In this document: positions 35,619 through 43,096 of the stretch, in pieces
Layout: each line of letters begins with the position of its first letter
Numbering within the stretch: position 1 is the stretch's first letter
NCBI GenBank assembly: GCA_017305195.1
Contig: JAFKMU010000040.1
Span: 1 to 64,000 of the forward strand
DNA length: 64,000 nt
Direction of reading: 5' to 3'
Source of the DNA: Verrucomicrobiota bacterium
GTDB taxonomy: Bacteria; Verrucomicrobiota; Verrucomicrobiia; Chthoniobacterales; Terrimicrobiaceae
The notes under the pieces: generated by a model
Databases searched by the model: none
What the model was told of the DNA's origin: nothing
The model's input: the letters and a program-made list of their open reading frames with translations, nothing else
Program-made: the position numbers and the translations under genes

Positions 35619-36347
35619 ATGGCAATAAACACCGCGTGGATAGCCAACAGACCCATCGCTCATCGGGGTCTGCATGACTATTCCCGTCCGGAAAACTCGC
35701 TGGCGGCCATCGAGGCTGCCATTGAGGCGGACTACGCGGTGGAGATCGACGTCCGGGCAACGCTCGATCACAAGGCGGCAGTTTTTCACGACACCACGCT
35801 GGATCGCATCTGCGGGATGAGCCTCCAAGTGTCGAGCCTCAGCTCAGCCAACCTGAAAAACCTGACGCTCTTCGACACGCCGGAGAAGATTCCGATGCTC
35901 GAAGACGTGCTCTCCCTGGTCAACGGCCGGGTGCCGATCTTCGTCGAGATCAAGAACCCCGCCCAGCCCGGGCTGCTGGAGGAGGAGGTCTGCCGCCAGC
36001 TCGTTTCCTACCGCGGACCGTTTGCCATCCAGTCCTTCAATCCCCTCACCCTCGGCTGGTTCCGCACCAATTATTTCAGCGCCCCTCGCGGTCAGATTTC
36101 CTACTCCTACAAGGACGACTCGCGCCCTTGGTGGAAGACGATCCTGCTGCGCAATTATGTGTGGAACTGCATCAGCAAGCCGCATTTCCTCAGCCATGAC
36201 TGGCGCGACCTCCCGTCGTTCGCTCCCTCCATGATCCGCAAGAAATACCGCCTCCCCATCCTGGCCTGGACCGTGCGGAGCAAGGAGGAAGCCGCCGCCG
36301 CGCAGCAGCACGCGGACGCGATCATCTTCGAGAATTTCCGGCCCTGA
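35619..36347 (+). CDS. Glycerophosphodiester phosphodiesterase family protein
   Basis: The 242-residue protein has the GDPD core: IAHRGLHDYSRPENSLAAIEAAIEADYAVEIDVRAT with the catalytic HR, E and ExD residues, then AVFHDTTLDRICG with the second catalytic His. LAWTVRSKEEA near the end is typical of the barrel. These enzymes release an alcohol from glycerophosphodiesters, producing glycerol 3-phosphate. There is no signal peptide, so it should act in the cytoplasm. The ATG at 35619 follows the rpiB stop by one base; open frame upstream lies inside rpiB and is not used. It closes the xseA-bioB-rpiB run and is convergent with the LysE-type gene. Confidence 0.92.
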   Translation: MAINTAWIANRPIAHRGLHDYSRPENSLAAIEAAIEADYAVEIDVRATLDHKAAVFHDTTLDRICGMSLQVSSLSSANLKNLTLFDTPEKIPMLEDVLSLVNGRVPIFVEIKNPAQPGLLEEEVCRQLVSYRGPFAIQSFNPLTLGWFRTNYFSAPRGQISYSYKDDSRPWWKTILLRNYVWNCISKPHFLSHDWRDLPSFAPSMIRKKYRLPILAWTVRSKEEAAAAQQHADAIIFENFRP

Positions 36348-36351
36348 GGAG

Positions 36352-36975
36352 CTATCCCCTCGCCACGATCACCGCAGCGAGCAGGAAGAGAGAGCCGAAG
36401 AAGCGATCCACCCTCCGGCGCCACCGAGGTTCGGTCAGGGAACGCAGGACGGAGGCCCCCACGCCGGTGTACCCGGCCATGACCACGATATCGATCGCGA
36501 CCATGCACGCGCCCATGAGGGCATATTGCGGCATCAGGGGTTCCTGCGGATTCAGAAATCGCGGCGTAATGACAAACATCGCCAGGAGCGCCTTGGGGTT
36601 CGTCGCGTTCACTAGGAACCCATGGCGAATCATGCCCCACGGTGTGGCGGGAATCGCCTGCCGCCCGGGCCCGCCCATCTGGTTTTCGTGGAAAGACTGG
36701 AGGATGAGCCGGATGCCGATCCAGGCCAGATACATCGCTCCCGCCAGTTGCATGACGAAGAATGCGAATGGCACCGCGTGCAGCAACGAAGACAGCCCCA
36801 CGGCGGCAATAAGCAAAAGGAAAACCAGCGCGACCTGCTGGCCGACCGCCGTCCAGACTCCCCGCCGCCAGCCATAGCTCGCCCCGCTCGACATGGAGGC
36901 CACCGCACCCGCCCCAGGCGTGAGGCTGATCACCGCCATGGTTCCACACCATGCGGCCAGGAGCGTCGGTGACAT
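36352..36975 (-). CDS. LysE/RhtB-family amino-acid exporter
   Basis: The 207-residue membrane protein has about six hydrophobic segments and the LysE-type N-terminus: VISLTPGAGAVASMSSGASYGWRRGVWTAVGQQVAL. These include the conserved TPGP-like motif (here TPGAGA) and the glycine-rich loop. A later NATNPKALLAMFVITPRF is the conserved NPKA motif. Such exporters remove amino acids or related compounds; the substrate is not readable. The ATG at 36975 follows the upstream stop with no gap (TAGATG on the minus strand), so it is coupled to the membrane-protein gene before it. Confidence 0.92.
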   Translation of the reverse strand: MSPTLLAAWCGTMAVISLTPGAGAVASMSSGASYGWRRGVWTAVGQQVALVFLLLIAAVGLSSLLHAVPFAFFVMQLAGAMYLAWIGIRLILQSFHENQMGGPGRQAIPATPWGMIRHGFLVNATNPKALLAMFVITPRFLNPQEPLMPQYALMGACMVAIDIVVMAGYTGVGASVLRSLTEPRWRRRVDRFFGSLFLLAAVIVARG

Positions 36976-37989
36976 CTAGATCGCCGCGTCCGGAGGGGGC
37001 ACGGGAACAACCGGAGTCTCCGGGATGCGCACGTCAAACTCCGGCCCGAACTGGGCGACGAGCTCAACATTGTACACGACGCGGAATACGCTCACAGGCA
37101 GAGTCAACACCGTGTTGATATACGGCAGATAACCGATGCAGCACGTCGCAATGCCGACCATCACAATGATCATCCAGAAGACGAAGCCGAGCACGAGCCG
37201 CGCCACGATATAGAGAAAAACATCCATCGGCCTGTCCATGGACAAGGCCATGATGCGGCGCATCGCATCCCAGGCGGTGCCGCCATTGCGATACATCCAG
37301 ATGGAGCCGACCTCCCGCACGAGCATCAGGAGAATCGCCGCCAGCACGACGAGCGCGAAGGAGAGCAGGCAGACCAGCCCGACCACGATCCACACCCACA
37401 TCTGCACGGAACTCTCCAGGCCCGGCACCTCGAAGAATGCCACGACAGCGATTACCACGGCGAAGATCAGGATAAAGTTGCCTCCCCCCAGGAGGAGAAA
37501 CGGAAGAAACAGGCTATTGCCGTGCTTGCGAAACTCTTTCCATGGGCGAACCACGGCATCGCGGTTGTGCAGCACGTTGTCGAGCAGCATGAACTGCCCG
37601 CGGCATCCGACCCAGAGGATGACCAGCCCGATCCCCAGCCCGACCACCAAGGCTGCGACGATAATGATCAGAAAGACCACTATCATCGACGAGGAGCCGC
37701 CGAGAAGCTGCGAAAAATCGGGCGTGGTTGCCTGCCCCGGCACGGGCGCGGCAGCCAGGAACTGCGGCCAGTGCGTGGTCAGCGCGGAGGTGGAGTCTGA
37801 CCGCGTATTGATCTTCAGCAGCGTGTTGACGATATCAAACGGGAACGAGCAGTTGCCCGTATTCCCGATAAGGATATTGGCCAGCCAGGCCGAGAACCCC
37901 AGAGCGAACCACTTGCCGAAGCGAAAGTTATCGAAAAGCTGTTTCGAAACAGCCAGCCAGGCAACGGAAAGGGGTTCGAGGAGCTTCAT
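36976..37989 (-). CDS. Integral membrane protein of unknown function
   Basis: The 337-residue protein has five or six predicted transmembrane segments. The N-terminal block LSVAWLAVSKQLFDNFRFGKWFALGFSAWLANIL and the loop LWVGCRGQFMLLDNVLHNRDAVVRPWKEFRKHGNSLF resemble membrane proteins often annotated as DUF4013/DUF7544-like or as GDPD membrane domains, in which a cytoplasmic loop between helices is conserved. No catalytic motif is visible. It begins 28 nt after asd and is immediately followed by the LysE-type gene, so asd, this gene and the exporter probably share a transcript. The C-terminus is proline-rich and cytoplasmic. Confidence 0.7.
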   Translation of the reverse strand: MKLLEPLSVAWLAVSKQLFDNFRFGKWFALGFSAWLANILIGNTGNCSFPFDIVNTLLKINTRSDSTSALTTHWPQFLAAAPVPGQATTPDFSQLLGGSSSMIVVFLIIIVAALVVGLGIGLVILWVGCRGQFMLLDNVLHNRDAVVRPWKEFRKHGNSLFLPFLLLGGGNFILIFAVVIAVVAFFEVPGLESSVQMWVWIVVGLVCLLSFALVVLAAILLMLVREVGSIWMYRNGGTAWDAMRRIMALSMDRPMDVFLYIVARLVLGFVFWMIIVMVGIATCCIGYLPYINTVLTLPVSVFRVVYNVELVAQFGPEFDVRIPETPVVPVPPPDAAI

Positions 37990-38016
37990 GAAAGCATTGG
38001 GCGCGAAGTGTAATTC

Positions 38017-39015
38017 CTAGAGCAGTTCAGCGATCTGGACGGCATTGAGCGCAGCCCCCTTGAGGAGCTGATCGCCGCAAACCCAGAAGCTGATGCCATT
38101 CTCCAGGGCACAGTCGAGACGCAGGCGGCCGACGGCGCAATCGTCCTTGCCCGCGTAGTCGAGCGGCATGGGGTAATCGCGGGAGGCCGTGTCGTCGCGC
38201 AGTTCGATGCCCGGGAAGGCGTTGATCGCCTCGCGCGCTTCATGCAGCGTGACAGGACGCTCAAACTCGGCGCTCACGGCGATGGAATGCGCACGGTAGA
38301 CCGGCACGCGCACGCAGGTGACCGAGGCCTTGAAGGTCGGCAGGTGCATGATGCGACGGCCTTCGTTCTGCATCTTCATCTCCTCCTTGGTGTAGCCGGT
38401 GTCGAGGAAGGAATCGACCTGCGGGATCACGTTGAACGCGATCTGGTGCGGGAAGATTTCCTTCTCGATCGGGAGATTGTTGGCCACCGCCTTGACCTGC
38501 AAGCGCAGCTCCTCCAGAGCGCGGGCGCCCGCGCCGGAGACGGCCTGATAGCTGGAGGCGAAAATCCTCTTCACCCGGAACTTCTTGTGCAGCGGGTAGA
38601 GCGCCATGAGCGTGATGGCGGTGGTGCAGTTCGGATTGGCGATGATGCCCTTGTGATGAGCGACATCCGCACCGTTGACCTCGGGCACGACGAGCGGGAC
38701 GTTCTCGTGCTGGCGGAAGGCCGAGGAGTTGTCGATCACCACCGCACCACTTTCCACGGCGACGGGAGCGTATTCCTTGGAGATCGATCCGCCCGCGCTG
38801 AAGAGCGCGATGTCGATGCCGGCAAAGGCGCTCGGCTGGAGCGGCTCGACGACGACATCCTTGCCGCGAAAGGTCAGTGTTTTGCCCGAGGAACGCGGTG
38901 ACGCCAGGAGGCGCAGGGAAGCCACAGGGAAATTGCGGCGCTCCAGGACGCGCAACATTTCCACACCCACGGCGCCAGTTGCGCCGACAATTGCGATACG
39001 ATAATCTCGGGACAT
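38017..39015 (-). CDS. asd: Aspartate-semialdehyde dehydrogenase
   Basis: Asd reduces aspartyl phosphate to aspartate semialdehyde with NADPH, at the branch to lysine/diaminopimelate, threonine and methionine. The 332-residue product has the nucleotide-binding IAIVGATGAVGVEMLRVLE, the SAGGSISK segment, and catalytic Cys130 in NPNCTTA. SYQAVSGAGARALEEL and the substrate-binding RVPVYRAHS follow. The length is typical for the Gram-positive/ubiquitous type. The start at 39015 is fixed by MSRDYRIAIVG; open frame upstream is not conserved. It is divergent from the L,D-transpeptidase gene, with only 22 nt between the two starts. Confidence 0.96.
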   Translation of the reverse strand: MSRDYRIAIVGATGAVGVEMLRVLERRNFPVASLRLLASPRSSGKTLTFRGKDVVVEPLQPSAFAGIDIALFSAGGSISKEYAPVAVESGAVVIDNSSAFRQHENVPLVVPEVNGADVAHHKGIIANPNCTTAITLMALYPLHKKFRVKRIFASSYQAVSGAGARALEELRLQVKAVANNLPIEKEIFPHQIAFNVIPQVDSFLDTGYTKEEMKMQNEGRRIMHLPTFKASVTCVRVPVYRAHSIAVSAEFERPVTLHEAREAINAFPGIELRDDTASRDYPMPLDYAGKDDCAVGRLRLDCALENGISFWVCGDQLLKGAALNAVQIAELL

Positions 39016-39037
39016 AACAAAAGAGACAGGCCCTACG

Positions 39038-39517
39038 ATGAACGACCCCGACCAAAAAGTCCACGCCACACTGTCTCTCCTCGTAAATGTCCCCCGCCAG
39101 GTGCTGGAACTGCGCGAAAACGGGCAGGTTTTGCGGGAATTCCCGGTTTCCACCTCGCGCTTTGGCCTCGGCAGCGAACCCGGCAGCTACAAGACGCCGC
39201 TCGGGAAATTCGCCATCTCCGAGAAGCATGGAGCGGGCGCGCCGCTTGGCGCTCACTTCGTCAGCAGGCAATTCACAGGAAACATCGCGGAGCCCGGCGG
39301 TGAAGAGGATCTCGTACTCACCCGTATCCTGTGGCTGGAGGGCCTGGAGTCTGACAACGCCAATACCAAGGACCGCTACATTTACATCCACGGGACGAAC
39401 CAGGAGCAACTCATCGGCACACCAGCCAGCCATGGCTGCGTGCGCATGAAAAATGCCGATATCTGCGAGCTCTACGACCTGGTTCCCGAGGGAACTCCAA
39501 TAGAAATCGTCGCCTGA
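39038..39517 (+). CDS. L,D-transpeptidase (YkuD) domain protein without signal peptide
   Basis: The 159-residue protein is essentially one YkuD domain: VPRQVLELRENGQVLREFPVSTS, KTPLGKFAISEK, then YIYIHGTNQ with His118 and ASHGCVRMKNADICELYDLV with catalytic Cys134 and Arg136. YkuD enzymes form or exchange 3-3 or lipoprotein links in peptidoglycan. The HGTNxxxxIGxxxSHGCVR arrangement is complete. No signal peptide or membrane anchor is visible from the ATG at 39038, which is unusual for a cell-wall enzyme. Either it acts in the cytoplasm (for example in precursor recycling) or it is exported in another way. The 5' region overlaps the asd promoter region. Confidence 0.88.
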   Translation: MNDPDQKVHATLSLLVNVPRQVLELRENGQVLREFPVSTSRFGLGSEPGSYKTPLGKFAISEKHGAGAPLGAHFVSRQFTGNIAEPGGEEDLVLTRILWLEGLESDNANTKDRYIYIHGTNQEQLIGTPASHGCVRMKNADICELYDLVPEGTPIEIVA

Positions 39518-39643
39518 GCGGCCCAAATTTCCCGTTTTCTCCAATCAAGCCACCCCATCGGGAGATCCCTTCCCCCTCGATAGGGGCGAAACCTGTTACG
39601 ATTTCACACCTTCTTTATTGTCAGTTGGATAGGATTTGCCAAA

Positions 39644-39678
39644 GTCCCCCTAGCAACCTGCTAAGAAAGGAGGGGGAC
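39644..39678 (+). promoter_or_regulatory. RNA hairpin sequestering the SD of the small lipoprotein gene
   Basis: GTCCCCC (39644-39650) pairs with GGGGGAC (39672-39678), and TAGCA (39651-39655) with TGCTA (39659-39663), around the loop ACC. The two helices are separated only by an 8-nt bulge. AAA (39641-39643) can extend to TTT past a bulged A. The SD core AGGAGG (39668-39673) is half in the bulge and half in the stem, so folding should limit ribosome access. Confidence 0.6.
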
Positions 39679-39684
39679 ATTTAA

Positions 39685-39801
39685 GTGAAATTCGTCAAAA
39701 TTTTGGCCGCTGTTGCGGTCGCGACGGGCGCTCTGAGCCTCGGCGCTTGCGCCAGCAAGCCGAAGCCGGCTCCGGCTCCGACCGTGGGCTACTCCAAGTA
39801 A
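39685..39801 (+). CDS. Small 38-residue lipoprotein
   Basis: A GTG at 39685 starts a 38-codon frame. The product has a basic start (MKFVK), a hydrophobic core (ILAAVAVATGALS) and a lipobox LGAC with Cys22, followed by ASKPKPAPAPTVGYSK, a very short Pro/Lys-rich mature part of 17 residues. This is the form of a tiny lipoprotein of the entericidin or Lpp-like size class; its function is unknown. The SD AAGGAGGGGG is the strongest in the window and lies 11 nt upstream. The SD is embedded in a hairpin that could control translation. An inverted repeat follows the stop. Such short products are usually missed in annotation. Confidence 0.8.
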   Translation: MKFVKILAAVAVATGALSLGACASKPKPAPAPTVGYSK

Positions 39802-39824
39802 TCGGAGTTACGCTCTAGCAAATT

Positions 39825-39861
39825 TCAAGACCGGTCGTGACACGTTCGCGGCCGGTCTTGA
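39825..39861. terminator. Inverted repeat after the lipoprotein gene and at the end of the DNA glycosylase gene
   Basis: TCAAGACCGG (39825-39834) pairs perfectly with CCGGTCTTGA (39852-39861), with a 17-nt loop that can itself fold (CGTG-A-CACG, 39836-39844). It lies 24 nt past the lipoprotein stop and also encodes the last residues of the convergent glycosylase. There is no long T-run. Confidence 0.5.
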
Positions 39862-40418
39862 CTCCTGAAGTGACTCACATGCCGGTTCGCCGGTACGTGG
39901 AACCGCCATGGGAAATCCATCGCGCGGGAAATACCGATCCGAGGCCCGACCGCAACGGGCAGACTCGCTTTAGCGGCGAGGAAGCAGCGTTGGGGATCGG
40001 AACAAAGATCGAGGCCATGATCATCCCCAGTAACCCCCAGCGCCCTGGCCAGCTTGCCAGGTCCTGAGCACAGTTGCGTCGGGATGTTCGTCCCCCGTGC
40101 AAGCATCATCGCATCCAACCCGGCCACGGGTTCGAGGGCGCGGATGAGGACAAAGCCCTGGCGGTTCCCCTTCACGAGTACATTCAGCATCCAGTGTACG
40201 CCGTAGTTGAAGTACACGTAGGCCGCTCCGGCCTGATGTTTCGCCACAAAAGCCCGCGCACTTGGGCGGGAAAAGGTATGGCACGCCGGGTCGTCCTCGG
40301 CATCGTAGGCCTCCGTTTCCACCACGATGCCCCTCGCCTCGCCCCAGACGAATTCGCACCCGATCAGGTCCCGGGCGCACGGTACAGGGTTTCGCTCAAA
40401 GAAAGAGCGCGGCAGCAT
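39825..40418 (-). CDS. mpg: DNA-3-methyladenine glycosylase (AAG/Mpg family)
   Basis: The enzyme removes alkylated and deaminated purines from DNA in base excision repair. The 197-residue product shows the AAG fold pattern: LPRSFFERNPVPCARDLIGCEFVW, GIVVETEAYDAEDDPACH with the catalytic Glu and Tyr region, AAYVYFNYGVHWMLNVL and CSGPGKLARALGV. The start MLPRSFF at 40418 overlaps the stop of the Nif3-like gene (ATGA), so the two are coupled. The C-terminal residues are encoded by an inverted repeat shared with the convergent gene's 3' region. Confidence 0.93.
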   Translation of the reverse strand: MLPRSFFERNPVPCARDLIGCEFVWGEARGIVVETEAYDAEDDPACHTFSRPSARAFVAKHQAGAAYVYFNYGVHWMLNVLVKGNRQGFVLIRALEPVAGLDAMMLARGTNIPTQLCSGPGKLARALGVTGDDHGLDLCSDPQRCFLAAKASLPVAVGPRIGISRAMDFPWRFHVPANRHVSHFRSQDRPRTCHDRS

Positions 40419-41158
40419 CACAGGCCCGTCGGGTGGTCGATGAATTGCCACGGCAGGCCGTAACGTTCCTGCAGAAGAGCTCCCAGCGCCTTCACCCCGA
40501 AGGTCTCGGTGGCATAATGCCCGCCGTAAAACAGGTCGATGCCGCTTTCCTCCGCCGCCGTGTAGCTCCAGTGCGGACCCTCGCCCGAGATGAAGGCGTC
40601 GACGCCGGAACGAGCGGCTTTGAACACCTCGCCTCCCGCACCTCCGGTGACAACCCCGACCGAGCGGATCGCACCCGATCCTCCCGGCGCGACATGCACG
40701 TGGCCGCCGACAGCTTTGGCCAGACGCTCTGCAAGCTCTTCGCGGGAAATTTCCAAAGCAGCCTTCCACCCGAGATCAAGAAAGGGCTCACGTTCCGGCG
40801 GGAGGCCGAGCGCATCGCACAGGAGGGCATTGTTTCCCAGCGTGGGATGAGCATCGAGAGGCAGGTGGGCACTGTAGATGGCGAGCCCGCCATCGAGGGC
40901 GATCCGGAGTTTGCGATAGGCGGCTCCCGTCACCGGCTGCAGCCCGCTCCAGAACAAGCCGTGATGCACGATGAGCAGATCGGCACCCTGCTCCACGGCG
41001 GAGCGGAGGATGTATTCACAGGCATCCACCGCCACTGCGACGCGAGTCACCTCGCCGGAATTTTCCACCTGGAGACCGTTGACGGCATTGGGATAGTCCT
41101 TGATCTCAGCGAGCCGGAGTTCCGAGTTGAGAAAAGCGGTGAGTTCGCTCAGTTGCAT
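40418..41158 (-). CDS. Nif3-like dinuclear metal-centre protein
   Basis: The 246-residue protein is of the NIF3/YbgI/DUF34 family, a toroidal hexamer with a two-metal site. Motifs are LNSELRLAEIKDYPNAVNGLQVE at the start, LLIVHHGLFWSG with the metal-binding His pair, YSAHLPLDAHPTLGNNALL, and the C-terminal DAFISGEGPHW and GGHYATETFGVKAL. It has often been named GTP cyclohydrolase I type 2, but the physiological reaction is not settled. It lies upstream of and overlaps the DNA glycosylase gene. Confidence 0.92.
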   Translation of the reverse strand: MQLSELTAFLNSELRLAEIKDYPNAVNGLQVENSGEVTRVAVAVDACEYILRSAVEQGADLLIVHHGLFWSGLQPVTGAAYRKLRIALDGGLAIYSAHLPLDAHPTLGNNALLCDALGLPPEREPFLDLGWKAALEISREELAERLAKAVGGHVHVAPGGSGAIRSVGVVTGGAGGEVFKAARSGVDAFISGEGPHWSYTAAEESGIDLFYGGHYATETFGVKALGALLQERYGLPWQFIDHPTGL

Positions 41159-41205
41159 GCGCGGAATCTAGCGCGAGACCCGGACACGGCCAACCGCTTT
41201 TGCAG

Positions 41206-41682
41206 CTAGTAGGCGACGTTGCGGTTGTTCCAGGTGTAGTAGAGATACAGGCGATGCGCCTCGGTATCGACGAAGAGCCGGACGAGCTCCGGCGCGCTCA
41301 CTGTCACCTGCGTGCGCCAGAGGACGTAGCCTTGGGCAATTCCCGCCGGATTGAACCACGGCGCATCGGGAAGAGGAGCGGGCAGGACGGATTGCGGGAT
41401 CGGCTCCGCCCGGGAAAAACCCCGAAATTGCTCGGTATACGGGCCGATTTCCTCCGGCTTCAGCATAAACGCGGCGTAAACACCTGCGGAAGTCTGACTC
41501 CACGAGTAGCATGTCACCTCCGTAGCATCAGCAGGGATGCCGGGCAACCCGGCCCGGGAGAGAACGGAATCCGCCGCCTGGATCTCGGGAGGAATCTCGT
41601 CCGCCGCGTGGGCGGGGACGGTCGAAATCATCACGGCGAGAGCCAGACTGAACCGAACAAGATGAAGCGGGGAAAATGCCAT
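41206..41682 (-). CDS. Secreted protein of unknown function
   Basis: The 158-residue product has a signal peptide (VRFSLALAVMISTVPAHA, cleavage after AHA about residue 26). The mature 130 residues include two Trp-rich strands (EVTCYSWSQTSAGVYAAFML and GYVLWRTQVTVSAPELVRLF) and end in LYLYYTWNNRNVAY. I recognise no family. It is divergent from hflX with 40 nt between starts, and lies 47 nt upstream of the Nif3-like gene on the same strand. Confidence 0.75.
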   Translation of the reverse strand: MAFSPLHLVRFSLALAVMISTVPAHAADEIPPEIQAADSVLSRAGLPGIPADATEVTCYSWSQTSAGVYAAFMLKPEEIGPYTEQFRGFSRAEPIPQSVLPAPLPDAPWFNPAGIAQGYVLWRTQVTVSAPELVRLFVDTEAHRLYLYYTWNNRNVAY

Positions 41683-41684
41683 CG

Positions 41685-41713
41685 TGGAAAGCCGCAGGGA
41701 TTCCTGCTAAGAT
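41685..41713 (+). promoter_or_regulatory. Possible hflX promoter
   Basis: TGGAAA (41685-41690), 17 nt, TAAGAT (41708-41713), then 9 nt to the ATG at 41723. There is no SD. Both boxes match 4 of 6. Confidence 0.4.
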
Positions 41714-41722
41714 ACGCACGAG

Positions 41723-43027
41723 ATGTTTGAAATCAAAGCGCGGGAAAAAATGGTCGAGCGGGCGCTCCTCGTGGGAGCCTTTACCGGAAACGACCTGGAA
41801 GACGAAGCGCAGGACCTGCTGAGCGAGCTCGAGGAACTGGTGCGCACCCTGGGTGTGCCCGTGAAGGAAAAGATGCTCGTCTATCACCGCGAGCCACAGT
41901 CACGCTACCTCATCGGATCGGGCAAGGCCGAGGAAATCGCCGACCGCATCAAGGAACTCGAGTGCGACGTATTGATCTTTGACAACGAGCTGACCCCCGC
42001 CCAGCAGCGCAACTGGGAGGATCTCACCAAGGTGCTCGTGATCGATCGTCAGGAGATCATTCTCGATATCTTCGGCGCACGCGCCCAGACCCGCGAAGCC
42101 AAGATCCAGGTCGACCTCGCCCGCATGGCGTACTCGCTGCCCCGCCTGACCAAAGCATGGAGCCACCTCGGCCAGCAAGGCGGCGGGATCGGCGCCAAGG
42201 GCGAAGGCGAGAGCCAGCTCGAGCAGGATCGCCGAAAAATCCGCGGCCAGATCGACCGCCTGAAGCGGGAACTCCAGAGCGTACGCAAGGCCCGCGCCAC
42301 CCAGCGCAAGGATCGCAAGCGCACCCCGGTGCCCAACGCCGCCATCGTGGGGTATACGAATGCCGGGAAATCCTCCCTCCTCCGCCGCCTCACCGGTGCG
42401 GAGGTACTGGTCGAGGACAAGCTCTTCGCCACGCTCGACACCACCACCCGCAAGATCGCCCTCCCCAACAAGCAGCCGCTCCTGCTCACGGATACCGTCG
42501 GCTTCGTGCGCAAGCTCCCTCACCAGCTCGTCGAGGCCTTTCACGCCACGCTGGAGGAAGCGACGATGTCGGACTTTCTCATTCACGTCCTCGATGCCTC
42601 CAACCCTCGCGTGATGGAGTATTACAACACGACGATGAAGGTCCTTGAGGAACTCGGCGCGGATACCAAGAAGACCCTCGTCGTCTTTAACAAGATGGAC
42701 AAGGTGACAGACCCATCCACCCGCGCCGTGCTGCGGCGTCATTTCCCGGAGGCCGTTTTCGTCTCAGTCCACAGCGGAGACGGCATAGACGATCTGGTGA
42801 ACCGCATCGGGGATTTCGTCAGCAATCAGGTCCAGGAAACGACTCTCCATATCCCTGCCCATCGCGGGGATCTCCTGGCGCGACTTCACCGCGAGGCGCA
42901 AATCCATGACCTCGCCTACGAGCCGGAGTACGCGATGGTGAGAGCCTCCGTACCGGCCCGATTTCTGGAAGCACTCACAGAATTCGTCGTCGTCTCTGCC
43001 GAGGAATCGACTCCCGTGCAGAAATAA
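41723..43027 (+). CDS. hflX: Ribosome-associated GTPase HflX
   Basis: HflX splits stalled or stress-damaged ribosomes into subunits. The 434-residue protein has the N-terminal glycine-rich subdomain (YRYLIGSGKAEEIADRI-like segment RYLIGSGKAEEI) and VFDNELTPAQQRN, then the linker LGQQGGGIGAKGEGESQLEQD. The G domain has GYTNAGKSS (210-218), DTVGFVRKLP and NKMD. Length is typical of bacterial HflX. It starts at the ATG 41723, close to a candidate promoter. The gene is followed by the metallophosphoesterase gene with a promoter between them. Confidence 0.95.
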   Translation: MFEIKAREKMVERALLVGAFTGNDLEDEAQDLLSELEELVRTLGVPVKEKMLVYHREPQSRYLIGSGKAEEIADRIKELECDVLIFDNELTPAQQRNWEDLTKVLVIDRQEIILDIFGARAQTREAKIQVDLARMAYSLPRLTKAWSHLGQQGGGIGAKGEGESQLEQDRRKIRGQIDRLKRELQSVRKARATQRKDRKRTPVPNAAIVGYTNAGKSSLLRRLTGAEVLVEDKLFATLDTTTRKIALPNKQPLLLTDTVGFVRKLPHQLVEAFHATLEEATMSDFLIHVLDASNPRVMEYYNTTMKVLEELGADTKKTLVVFNKMDKVTDPSTRAVLRRHFPEAVFVSVHSGDGIDDLVNRIGDFVSNQVQETTLHIPAHRGDLLARLHREAQIHDLAYEPEYAMVRASVPARFLEALTEFVVVSAEESTPVQK

Positions 43028-43051
43028 AGCGTGGCGCAACGTTTCGTAGAC

Positions 43052-43079
43052 TTGCCACGCCCGGGTGGTTTTGTTAACT
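43052..43079 (+). promoter_or_regulatory. Promoter candidate before the metallophosphoesterase gene, overlapping a hairpin
   Basis: TTGCCA (43052-43057), 16 nt, TTAACT (43074-43079). The -35 is part of an inverted repeat GCGTGGC (43029-43035)/GCCACGC (43054-43060) that may end hflX. A second repeat CTCTTC (43078-43083)/GAAGAG (43090-43095) covers the only SD-like sequence before the ATG at 43097. Confidence 0.35.
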
Positions 43080-43096
43080 CTTCTGCCTCGAAGAGT

